Assembly (NCBI RefSeq): GCF_002872335.1
Contig: NZ_NJAG01000004.1
Span: 14-64,013, forward strand
Direction: 5' to 3'
DNA from: Siphonobacter sp. BAB-5405
Lineage (GTDB): Bacteria; Bacteroidota; Bacteroidia; Cytophagales; Spirosomataceae
DNA length: 64,000 nucleotides
Shown here: one piece after another, positions 55,069 to 62,652 of the stretch
Layout: each line of letters begins with the position of its first letter
Position numbering within the stretch: position 1 is the stretch's first letter
The notes under the pieces: generated by a model
The model's input: only the letters and a program-made list of their open reading frames with translations
Told to the model about the DNA's origin: nothing
The model's database searches: none
Made by a program: the position numbers and the translations under genes

Positions 55069-55390
55069 AGGTAGTCTTCTAAAACTACTCATTGGAAATA
55101 TACGCTATCTGGTCAGGCATTTGAAGAGAATTTTCTCGAGTAGAGCTGATTTTATGGATAAAATGAAACCAGTTTTCATGAATAAATTGATCTGTTTTAA
55201 AAAACAAGTTGATTTATTATTGAGTTAAGTTAATTAGCTTTGAAAAAGAGCTATAAAAGTCCTGCTCCATTACCCCGCCGGAATTATTTAAGTCCCAACG
55301 AACACCTTAATATTCAGTTTTACTTAAATTGTTTTAGTTATACTGAAACAATAGTGCGAAGCTATGTTCGCTAATCATGGGGATTGATTT
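55069..55390. other. AT-rich intergenic region
   Basis: 322 bases between the permease and the DUF5690-type gene. There is no terminator with a good stem, no exact promoter box and no coding frame; GAGAATTTTCTC (near 55127) is a small palindrome. It probably carries the promoter of the downstream genes. Confidence 0.4.
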
Positions 55391-56671
55391 ATGGGTATTA
55401 GAGATTTTTTCACAGTGCCATTAAAAATTACCAATCCTTTTTTATTAACCCTTTGGTTAACCATTGGTGCTTTTGGTACGTACTTCTGCATGTTTGCTTT
55501 TCGGAAACCATTTACAGCAGGCACTTTCGAATCGATGCAACTGGGAGGGATTGATTATAAAATCATCCTCGTCGTTACTCAAATTCTGGGTTACGCCGCC
55601 GCCAAAGGGATTGGTATAAAAATCATCTCCGAAACCCGCCCGGAGCAGCGATCGCTCCGAATTCTGCTGGTAATCGGAGTGGCCGAACTAGCTCTCGTCC
55701 TATTTGGCTTGCTACCCCCTCCGTACAACTGGTTTTTACTGTTTTTTAACGGTCTCGCGTTGGGATTGGTATACGGACTGGTCTTTGGCTTTCTGGAAGG
55801 CCGCCGACTGACCGATCTGCTTGGAGCAGGCCTCTGTTTAAGTTTTATTGTTGCCTCCGGTGTAGTAAAATCCGTGGGCGTTTGGGTGCTCAACTGGGGG
55901 GTATCCGAGTACTGGATGCCCGCGGTAGTAGGGTTGGCTTTTTCGCCTCTGTTGCTCCTCTTTGTCTGGATGTTACAGGTTGCTCCGCCCCCTACAGCAG
56001 CCGACATTGCCGCCCGAAAGCCCCGCCTGCCCATGACTGCTGAGGACCGGCGACGTTTTTTCAAAGCACTGGCTCCGGGTCTGGTTTCACTGATCCTGAT
56101 CTACGTTATTATCTCCATGCTGCGGGATATCCGCGACAATTTTGCCGTCGAAATCTGGCAGGAACTGGGCATCCGCACGCCCCGTATTTTTTCCGTAACC
56201 GAAAGTTGGGTAGGGGTAATTGTGACGTTACTGGTGGGTGTTTTGTTTATCATTTCCAGCAATCGAAAGGCATTTTGGGCCAATCTGGTCTTTATCGCTC
56301 TAGGTATAATTCTGATTCCGCTTGCTTCCTGGTTATACCTTCAGGGGCGAATTCAGCCGCTGGAATGGATGATTGGCGTAGGACTAGGTATTTATCTGGT
56401 ATACGTTCCCTTTAATGGAATGCTTTTTGAACGCCTCATTGCCATTCGTGGTGAAAAAGCGAATGTAGGCTTTCTCTTTTATTCGGCTGATTTCGCTGGT
56501 TATCTGGGAAGCGTGGGCATTTTAATAATTAAAAACTTCGGTCATACGGATATCTCCTGGCTAAAGTTTTATCTCAGCATTACCTACCTTCTTCCGCTAA
56601 TTGCAGGGCTTTTACTGGTAATATCCGCCATTTATTTTGCCAGAAAGCTCAAAAAATCCTCAATTTTTTAA
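55391..56671 (+). CDS. DUF5690-type MFS-like membrane transporter
   Basis: A 426-residue protein with about twelve hydrophobic helices. The N-terminal segment TYFCMFAFRKPFTAGTFES recalls phosphate-ester/phosphonate antiporters of the GlpT type in general layout. I believe it belongs to the Bacteroidota family named DUF5690, which as far as I recall is often found near phosphonate genes. It is followed 50 bases later by an XRE-cupin regulator and then by a PhnZ-like HD gene. A phosphonate or small organic-acid importer is a working idea only. Confidence 0.65.
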   Translation: MGIRDFFTVPLKITNPFLLTLWLTIGAFGTYFCMFAFRKPFTAGTFESMQLGGIDYKIILVVTQILGYAAAKGIGIKIISETRPEQRSLRILLVIGVAELALVLFGLLPPPYNWFLLFFNGLALGLVYGLVFGFLEGRRLTDLLGAGLCLSFIVASGVVKSVGVWVLNWGVSEYWMPAVVGLAFSPLLLLFVWMLQVAPPPTAADIAARKPRLPMTAEDRRRFFKALAPGLVSLILIYVIISMLRDIRDNFAVEIWQELGIRTPRIFSVTESWVGVIVTLLVGVLFIISSNRKAFWANLVFIALGIILIPLASWLYLQGRIQPLEWMIGVGLGIYLVYVPFNGMLFERLIAIRGEKANVGFLFYSADFAGYLGSVGILIIKNFGHTDISWLKFYLSITYLLPLIAGLLLVISAIYFARKLKKSSIF

Positions 56672-56721
56672 ATTATCAATAACCAAAACAACGCTGCTCG
56701 CTTTGAAGTGTTGTCAACCGC

Positions 56722-57303
56722 ATGAACGAAGAGATTTTAATTCAAATCAGTAGCCAACTTAAAGGAAAGCGGAAAAGTCAGGGTATTACTTTACAGGAAC
56801 TTGCGAATCGGGCTCAGGTAAGTAAGGCATTAATTTCCCAAATTGAGAACAATCGTACGATTCCTTCTCTGCTCGTATTAATCAATTTGATTCGTTCGCT
56901 GGGAATAGATTTGAACGTATTTTTTGAAGAATTGGTACAGGGTTCAGGAAACGGAAAGCTTTCTGTCCGACGTAAAGAGGAGTATCAGACCTTCTACAAA
57001 GAGGATGCTCCGGATTTTACCTATCGTCGCATTCTAACAAAAACGATCGCAGCTTTGGCCGTCGATATCGTACTGGCGGAGGTAAAACCCCAGGCCCGGC
57101 AAAGTACGACTACTACGAGCGATGCGTACGAATTTAAATACGTTATCAAAGGAGAAATAGAGTGTGTGATTGGCGAAGAAACGCACGTGTTAAAAGAGGG
57201 CGATTCCCTGTTTTTTGATGGGCGAATCCCGCACAAAGCGTCTAATTTGGTTGAGGACGATAGTGTGATTTTAATCGTCTATTTTTTCGTTGAAAAAGTA
57301 TAA
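56722..57303 (+). CDS. XRE-family regulator with cupin domain
   Basis: A 193-residue regulator: an N-terminal HTH_3 domain (about 10-65, GITLQELANRAQVSKALISQ and IENNRTIPSLLVLINLIRSL) and a C-terminal cupin (about 110-190, YEFKYVIKGEIECVIGEETH and DSLFFDGRIPHKASNL). This class senses small ligands in catabolic pathways. It is 50 bases after the transporter gene and probably in the same transcript; a terminator follows at 57529. Confidence 0.88.
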   Translation: MNEEILIQISSQLKGKRKSQGITLQELANRAQVSKALISQIENNRTIPSLLVLINLIRSLGIDLNVFFEELVQGSGNGKLSVRRKEEYQTFYKEDAPDFTYRRILTKTIAALAVDIVLAEVKPQARQSTTTTSDAYEFKYVIKGEIECVIGEETHVLKEGDSLFFDGRIPHKASNLVEDDSVILIVYFFVEKV

Positions 57304-57616
57304 GTCAGAGATCATTCGGGATAAAACTATTTTCAGCATAGGGTTGTCCCGAATGGACAAAGGGGTTCAGGCCTCAGGGTACAAGTAGAGCTTAATGAAT
57401 GGAAAGCTATCAATTTGTTCACGGCTACTTAAAACTGACGTAATGCTGGCGGTGTAAGTTTGTTCCAGACAAGAGCGATTTATCCAGCCCGAAACGTATT
57501 AATGGTTAAGTGAATGAAACGATTGAAGAAAAGCGGCAGAACCTTGTACTGCCGCTTTTTGTGTATTTGGATAAGCCGCTACGCCTGATAAAAGATAGCT
57601 TAACTCCTCTGGTCCG
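57304..57616. other. Intergenic region with a terminator
   Basis: 313 bases between the regulator and the HD gene. It holds the terminator at 57529-57560 and otherwise no frame or repeat that I trust. Confidence 0.5.
57529..57560 (+). terminator. Rho-independent terminator
   Basis: An 11-base stem AAAAGCGGCAG / CTGCCGCTTTT with a 9-base loop and a T-run. It ends the transporter-regulator transcript and separates it from the HD gene. Confidence 0.88.
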
Positions 57617-58156
57617 ATGAAAAATTTTGAAATGCAGGCAACCGTTGATGCTCTGCTAGGCCTGTACCAATCGTATGAACATGCCGACGAATGTTTGCTG
57701 GAACATTCCATTCAGACGGCTCAACTGGCTGAAGAAGAAGGCTACGACGATGAAGTAGTACTAGCGGCCTTTTTTCACGACATTGGCCAGTTGCTGGCTT
57801 CGGATCATTACCAGCCAGCTTACGGTCGAATTGGCTCCGAGTACCTGCGAGCCAATGGTTTTTCAGAAAAAGTAGCCCAGGTGGTAGTAATGCATACCGA
57901 GGCCGAACGCTATTTGTGCTGGAAATTTCCGGAACGCGTACGCCAGCTGGACGAACATCGCCTGCATCAGTTGTACACGCAGGGGGGCATTATGCCCGAA
58001 CGGGAGGCCAAAGCTTACGAAAAAAATCCGTACTTCTACCTGAGCCTGAAAGTGAAAGAATGGGACGACGAAGCTCCGCAACGAACCCGGCCGATCCTGG
58101 ATCTGGAGCCTTACCGCACGATGGCTCTGCGACATCTGCAGCGTCAGTTGAGTTGA
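57617..58156 (+). CDS. PhnZ-like HD-domain protein (phosphonate-degradation type)
   Basis: A 179-residue HD-domain protein. It aligns by eye with the di-iron oxygenase PhnZ, which cleaves the C-P bond of hydroxy-aminoethylphosphonate. Tyr20 lies ten residues before His30 (LEHSIQTAQLAEEEG), as Y24 and H34 in PhnZ; H54-D55 are in FFHDIGQLL; H93 is in VMHTEAERYL; the Asp ligand is in KEWDDEAP (D150 or D151). GGIMPEREAKAYEKNPY is also typical. In the HExxG stretch the His is Tyr69 (YGRIGSEYL), so one metal ligand seems changed. No phnY or phnW is present. Its 3' end overlaps the Crp-type gene by 13 bases. Confidence 0.75.
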   Translation: MKNFEMQATVDALLGLYQSYEHADECLLEHSIQTAQLAEEEGYDDEVVLAAFFHDIGQLLASDHYQPAYGRIGSEYLRANGFSEKVAQVVVMHTEAERYLCWKFPERVRQLDEHRLHQLYTQGGIMPEREAKAYEKNPYFYLSLKVKEWDDEAPQRTRPILDLEPYRTMALRHLQRQLS

Positions 58157-58752
58157 GGGCTACGACCAATACGTGATTTGAGGCGGCTTAGCGTTTCCTG
58201 AGAAAGCCCGAGGTAGGAGGCCACGTGTTTGTTAGAAAAGCGTTCGATGAAGGAGGGGTGCATGCGTAGCAACCAGCGATAGCGATCGGCTGCATCCATG
58301 CACAGGAAGGTTTCAAAGCGTCGGGTACTAATGATATAGGCCGTTTCGAGAATGTAACGGTACACCGCATCCCAACCGGGTAAAGTGGCGTGCAGGTGAT
58401 AAAAATCTTCGTAACTAATCACCAGAAGATCCGAGTTTTCCAGTACCTGGCTCGTTTCCAGAGAAGGTTCCTGCGTCAAAAAACTTTGCAGAGCCGTTCC
58501 GAAGGTGTTTTCTAAAGCAAAATACCGCGTTGCTTCGGCTCCGTCGGGCTGCGTATAAAACAAACGAAAGCTACCCCGACTTACAAAATACAGATTTCGG
58601 CATACCTCACCTGAGGTTAGCAAAAATTCGTAACGGCTGGCCTTTTTTAACCGGAAATAACTGAAAATGGTCGCCAGGTCTTCTTCCGAAAATTCAGTTT
58701 TATCCACTAAATAAGCTCGCAATACTGTGAAAGCAGTATGGGAATCACTCAT
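58144..58752 (-). CDS. Crp/Fnr-family transcription regulator
   Basis: A 202-residue regulator with a cyclic-nucleotide-binding-type beta-roll (about 20-125, RGSFRLFYTQPDGAEATRYF) and a short C-terminal helical region ending in HTH-like NKHVASYLGLSQETLSRLKS. The group without a classical cAMP pocket is frequent in Bacteroidota and often responds to stress. It converges on the HD gene with a 13-base overlap. Confidence 0.88.
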   Translation of the reverse strand: MSDSHTAFTVLRAYLVDKTEFSEEDLATIFSYFRLKKASRYEFLLTSGEVCRNLYFVSRGSFRLFYTQPDGAEATRYFALENTFGTALQSFLTQEPSLETSQVLENSDLLVISYEDFYHLHATLPGWDAVYRYILETAYIISTRRFETFLCMDAADRYRWLLRMHPSFIERFSNKHVASYLGLSQETLSRLKSRIGRSPQLN

Positions 58753-58901
58753 ATCGTTTCGTTAGTCAGAGTAGTGGTTCCCTTCGATGAGCCAGTAGGA
58801 CTGGCTGAAAGGTTAAACTAAAGTACGGGCTAAGGAGCAATCCTGGAAAAGGAATGCGACGAATGTACGTAGAAGCCTTATGAGCCCGCCCGGAACGGGG
58901 A

Positions 58902-59747
58902 TCAGGACAGCCAGCGGATACCAGCGGCCTGTTCGCTCAGTTTCCATAACAACTGCCCATTGTAGGCGTTGGCGTCGGTACTGAGGATACGTGTGGGCCG
59001 TGATTTACTAAAGTATTTGCCATTGTACGACTCGGGTACAGATGCCGTTGACAGATACACCGCCGTGCGGGCCCCTTCTTCCGGCGTGATCATGAACGGG
59101 CGTAGCAAACCAAAGCCGACTTTCCAGCTACCCAGAAAATTTTGTCCAAACTGCGAATTGACAACGCCGGGGTGAAGGGCGTAGGCCGTGATGGGCTGAC
59201 CCTCCAGCCGCCGGGCCAGTTCCTGGGTAAATAGAATATTGGCCAGCTTCCCATCGCCATAGGTAGTCCAGATGTTCAGAGCGGTATTGTTCTTCACAAA
59301 AAAACGACGGGCCTTTCCCAAAGCGTGGGCTGCTGAAGAAACATTGATAATGCGGGCTTCACCGCTGGCTCGTAGTAAGTCGAACAATTCAAAGGTGAGT
59401 ACAAAGTGACCCAGGTGATTGGCGATGAAGCTTCTTTCGTAACCTTCGGGTGTATACTCGATGGAAGCGGGAGCGTAACCGGCATTGTTGATCAGCCGGT
59501 CAATGCGGTCGTAACGTTTCTGAATGGCCTCAGCGGCCTGACGCAGGGCGGCCAGATTAGTCAGGTCCGCAAAGAACAACTCGACACGAGCCTGTGGAGA
59601 CTGTTGCAGCACTTGCTGGCGGGCCCATTCGCCCTTTTCGCGGGAGCGTACCAGAAAAATCAGATCAAAATTTTGTCGAGCCAGGGCCTGGGCCGTGGCT
59701 AAGCCAAGGCCGGAGTTGGCTCCGGTGATGAGAGCAGTATAGGGCAT
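58902..59747 (-). CDS. Short-chain dehydrogenase/reductase (retinol-dehydrogenase-like)
   Basis: About 281 residues from the ATG at 59747, giving the standard SDR start MPYTALITGANSGLGLATAQ; upstream in-frame residues are less likely. TGxxxGxG is in TGANSGLG, NNAG is in RLINNAGYAP, and Ser precedes a Tyr/Lys active site (INVSSAAHA; WTTYGDGKLAN, where YxxxK is clear). Long SDRs of this kind, similar to WWOX/RDH, reduce carbonyl compounds with NADPH. The substrate is unknown. Confidence 0.9.
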   Translation of the reverse strand: MPYTALITGANSGLGLATAQALARQNFDLIFLVRSREKGEWARQQVLQQSPQARVELFFADLTNLAALRQAAEAIQKRYDRIDRLINNAGYAPASIEYTPEGYERSFIANHLGHFVLTFELFDLLRASGEARIINVSSAAHALGKARRFFVKNNTALNIWTTYGDGKLANILFTQELARRLEGQPITAYALHPGVVNSQFGQNFLGSWKVGFGLLRPFMITPEEGARTAVYLSTASVPESYNGKYFSKSRPTRILSTDANAYNGQLLWKLSEQAAGIRWLS

Positions 59748-59821
59748 AACAGAAAGGTTCAATGGCCTTTTGGTTAAAAAAAGACGGCCAGCCCACAATG
59801 GAAGGATGTACGAACTTTACC

Positions 59822-59851
59822 AAAAAATAAACCCATCCGGCTGGATGGGTT
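59822..59851 (-). terminator. Orphan terminator on the minus strand
   Basis: AACCCATCC / GGATGGGTT, 9 base pairs with a 4-base loop, followed on the minus strand by TTATTTTTTG. It lies upstream of the SDR gene and would end a transcript coming from 59852-60263, where no gene is convincing. Confidence 0.75.
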
Positions 59852-60263
59852 CGTGTTTGTGAGTTGGATAGCTATTTGAATCGGAAATAGTCTTACTCTA
59901 AACCGGCAACGCCAGAGGGAGTATTCGTCATGAATAATGCATGACTTTTATATACACAAGCGAGAATTTGAAAAGGCAGAAGGTTGATCTCACAAAAGTG
60001 ATACAGCGGGATGGCTTTTCTTTACGTAGAAATACCTGTTTTAGCCAAGAGGGGTAAAAAAAAGGCAAAGATTTTCTGTAAAAAGTAATAGGTACTGTGT
60101 ATAACCAAGTTCTATCCATAAAATAGTCCGTTGATCCACGGAAAGAAACCATCCGGCCCGATTGACTTCCGTTGAACCAATTCAATTGCCACCTTTGAAT
60201 CAACAAAGCGAACAATGAACCGCTTTTTCAACGTTTATCATTCAATACTAAGGATATAAAGTC
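59852..60263. other. Intergenic region, possible minus-strand transcript
   Basis: About 410 bases. A minus-strand frame of 95 codons (59928-60215) has odd composition (many Phe, Trp, Arg) and no family resemblance, so I do not call it a gene. The terminator at 59822 suggests some minus-strand RNA. The plus-strand promoter of the PspC/LiaF operon must also lie here. Confidence 0.5.
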
Positions 60264-60659
60264 ATGAACCGTTTAGAACGCATTCCTTCGCATAAAATGA
60301 TTGGTGGCGTAGCCGCCGGTCTGGCTGCTTACTTAAATGTTGATGTAGCTCTGGTACGGGTGCTGTTTGTACTGGGTGCCATTTTCACGCATGCTCCTTT
60401 CGTCATTGCCTATATTATCTTATGGATTGCCCTTCCCAAACGAGTAGAAGGAGCGTATGCCGTAGAGGTGGATACGAATTCACCGCAGCCCCGTACGCAT
60501 AATTCGAAAGCCTGGGGTATTGCCGCAATTTTGTTTGGCTCCCTGTTTTTACTGGACGAGTTTACCTGGTTCGACTGGGATAAAGCCTGGCCTCTGTCAT
60601 TAATCGTCGTTGGGCTGGCAGTAATTTTCAAAGATCAGATTAAGGAAAGAATTGCCTGA
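60264..60659 (+). CDS. PspC-domain membrane protein
   Basis: A 131-residue protein. The PspC domain (about 1-55) has RIPSHKMIGGVAAGLAAYLN and two membrane passes (VRVLFVLGAIFTHAPFVIAY). A linker leads to a second membrane pair of LiaF type (AWGIAAILFGSLFLLDEFTW, WPLSLIVVGLAVIF). It is first of three genes for envelope stress proteins, 36 bases before the next. In other bacteria PspC senses inner-membrane stress. Confidence 0.9.
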   Translation: MNRLERIPSHKMIGGVAAGLAAYLNVDVALVRVLFVLGAIFTHAPFVIAYIILWIALPKRVEGAYAVEVDTNSPQPRTHNSKAWGIAAILFGSLFLLDEFTWFDWDKAWPLSLIVVGLAVIFKDQIKERIA

Positions 60660-60695
60660 TACCAGCGTTGCACTCACCCATAACCAAACACACAC

Positions 60696-60965
60696 ATGAC
60701 ACCTTCTCGCGTAATCATAGGCCTGGCTTTCATCGCCTATGGCATTATCAAACTGGCCGAGGAACTGGGGTGGTTTTACATTGACTGGCATTCGGTACGG
60801 CGATACTGGCCCGTAGCGTTAATTGTACTGGGTATCTGGCTATTGGTTCGGAAAAAAGAAGAACCGCCTTATGACCCGCCGCACACTACGGGATCCTTTC
60901 CAGCCGATCCCGCTGCACCGCAACCCCCGCAGCCGCCTCAGCCACCCGCTGAACCCTTTGCCTGA
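60696..60965 (+). CDS. Small LiaI/LiaF-type membrane protein with Pro-rich tail
   Basis: An 89-residue protein with two membrane helices of the LiaI-LiaF-like type (VIIGLAFIAYGIIKLAEELG, YWPVALIVLGIWLLVRKK) and a Pro-rich C-terminus (AAPQPPQPPQPPAEPFA), likely extended and exposed. It lies between the PspC and LiaF-like genes. Confidence 0.82.
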   Translation: MTPSRVIIGLAFIAYGIIKLAEELGWFYIDWHSVRRYWPVALIVLGIWLLVRKKEEPPYDPPHTTGSFPADPAAPQPPQPPQPPAEPFA

Positions 60966-61037
60966 TAACGTTTTTCCTTCAACTACGCTATTGCTGTCAT
61001 CTCTCTTTAACGGGCACCGCTTACGGGCCTTCATGCT

Positions 61038-62003
61038 ATGAATGCTAAAAATCTATTACTCGGCGGATTTTTCGTACTACTGGGAATTTTGTTCCTGGGA
61101 CGAAATCTGGGCTGGTTTGACTTCCATTTCGGTGAACTCCTGCGGCTCTGGCCCCTCTTGTTTGTGGTACTGGGTGTAAACATGATCTGGGGTAAAGCGA
61201 ACCGCAACGTCACGGTAGTGACTCTGATTTTACTGGCCATCTGCGTTCCCTTGTTCATTGCTACGAAAGTACGGGACCGGGTACGTGACAATATTCACTG
61301 GAATGGAAGCTGGGACGATGATGATCAGGACGATGAATCAGAAGAATCGTACGAAAACCGCGATTCAGAACAGAGTGGCGGTAAGCAATACCTGGCCGAA
61401 CCCATGACCGATAGTGTTAATGCAGCTAGTTTTCAGCTCGAAGGCGGAGCGGCGGAGTTTACGATGGGTACTACGGATAAACAGTTGGTAGAGGCCGATG
61501 GTGATCTGGATATGGGCAATCTGTCGCTGAAAAGTACGAGTGTGAACGGAGCCAGCGAAGTAGTACTAAGCATGAAGGGGCGTAAGAAGTGGAACTGGGA
61601 CGAAGAGCACTCACACAACAATGTTGCCGTACGCCTTAATCCACAACCGCTCTGGAATCTGGACATGAAAGTAGGGGCGGGCAAAGCCGATTTTGACCTG
61701 ACGCCTTTCAAAGTCAGCAAGGTAAGTCTGCACACCGGAGCCGCCGAAATGGATCTGAAACTGGGTGATAAAACCGACCAAACAGACGTGGAAGTAAATG
61801 CGGGTGTGGCGAGTGTAAAAATTAAGGTGCCCCAATCCGTGGGTTGTCGGATCACCACCCGGGGAGCGTTAACGGAAAAAGATTTCAACGGATTTACGCG
61901 TCAGGGTGATGCTTACGAAACGCCCGGCTATGCGGGTGCCAAGAAAAAAATCAATATCCGCTTCGAAGGAGGTATTGCGGAATGGAAAGTGGAAAGGTAT
62001 TAG
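61038..62003 (+). CDS. LiaF-like membrane stress-response protein (toast-rack domain)
   Basis: A 321-residue protein. The N-terminal part has about four short membrane helices (NLLLGGFFVLLGILFLGRNL, LWPLLFVVLGVNMIW, VVTLILLAICVPLFIA). An acidic linker (DDDDQDDESEESYENRD) leads to a beta-helix-like toast-rack domain (about 125-321) with repeating FQLEGGAAEF / KVGAGKADFDLTP / VNAGVASVKIK motifs. LiaF binds and silences the sensor LiaS in Firmicutes; here no two-component system is adjacent. The stop lies 1 base before the start of the long repeat. Confidence 0.9.
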   Translation: MNAKNLLLGGFFVLLGILFLGRNLGWFDFHFGELLRLWPLLFVVLGVNMIWGKANRNVTVVTLILLAICVPLFIATKVRDRVRDNIHWNGSWDDDDQDDESEESYENRDSEQSGGKQYLAEPMTDSVNAASFQLEGGAAEFTMGTTDKQLVEADGDLDMGNLSLKSTSVNGASEVVLSMKGRKKWNWDEEHSHNNVAVRLNPQPLWNLDMKVGAGKADFDLTPFKVSKVSLHTGAAEMDLKLGDKTDQTDVEVNAGVASVKIKVPQSVGCRITTRGALTEKDFNGFTRQGDAYETPGYAGAKKKINIRFEGGIAEWKVERY

Positions 62004-62004
62004 G

Positions 62005-62374
62005 GTTTTGAGCGGTGGCCGCAGCCGTTTTGAGTTTTCCGTTTTCCGTTTTCCGTTTTCCGTTTTCCGTTTTCCGTTTTAGGTAGGATAAACCTGGTAA
62101 AGGTAGCGGGAGGGGTTGTCCGTAGTATGTACTACGGACTTTTTAAGTTGGTAGGCTGTGCCTACCGGGCGGGATGTTCCCCGCATTTCATACGAGGCTA
62201 TGGATGTTGAACCCCTTCAGGGTTAGGGGGTCGGCATACAAGCTTGACTAAACTAGGGGAGACGGGGCCGTTTAACCCCGGAGGGGTTCAATGGTCATAG
62301 CCATGGGTATAAACCATGGACGTTTTATTCCCCGCATTGCATACGGGGCTATCACATTGAACCCCTTCGGGGTT
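62005..62374. repeat. Long dispersed palindrome-mosaic repeat, copy 2
   Basis: About 370 bases, nearly identical to 34147-34516. It begins right after the stop codon of the LiaF-like gene. Its heptamer tract has one TTTTGAG and six TTTTCCG units (seven in all, as in copy 1). Differences elsewhere are about ten single-base changes or indels, for instance TAAACCATGG for TAACCCATGG and ATACGAGGC for ATACGGGGC. No open frame is seen. Confidence 0.92.
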
Positions 62375-62419
62375 AAGTGCTGGGTAAAGGAGAAGACTGC
62401 TCCGCTTGTGTTCTGGCTA

Positions 62420-62510
62420 GTCAAACTCGATTAACATTAGCGGGGCGGGTTGCCCGCAACGTTTACTACGGACGCAAAAATTGGTAGGTTGTGCCTACCA
62501 GTCTACATAA
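62420..62510. repeat. Partial third element with the same hairpin modules
   Basis: GCGGGTTGCCCGC, then TACTACGGAC and GGTAGGTTGTGCCTACC. The last is the copy-1/2 module GGTAGGCTGTGCCTACC with a changed loop base and an intact stem. The rest of the long repeat is absent. Confidence 0.65.
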
Positions 62511-62565
62511 GTCTCACTGCTGCGGACTTTATTTTATTGCCTAAGGACCCGTTTCCTTACAAAAT

Positions 62566-62630
62566 GAGCCAAGGAATTTACCGTATGTTGACAGCGATTA
62601 AACGATGTCTTGCGGCACATTCCTTGGCTC
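62566..62630 (-). terminator. Long-loop inverted repeat after mnmA
   Basis: GAGCCAAGGAAT (62566-62577) and its exact complement ATTCCTTGGCTC (62619-62630) with a 41-base loop, 23 bases past the mnmA stop. On the minus strand ATTTTG follows. It could be a terminator or processing site. Confidence 0.5.
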
Positions 62631-62652
62631 TTTATGTAGTGAAAGCTTATCT

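Noticed and set aside
54998-55228. 76-codon frame over the end of the FtsX-like gene
   Set aside because: Overlaps a well-supported gene and continues into AT-rich DNA without homology.
59928-60215. 95-codon minus-strand gene
   Set aside because: Composition rich in Phe, Trp and Arg with no recognisable domain or start context; kept only as part of a possible RNA region.
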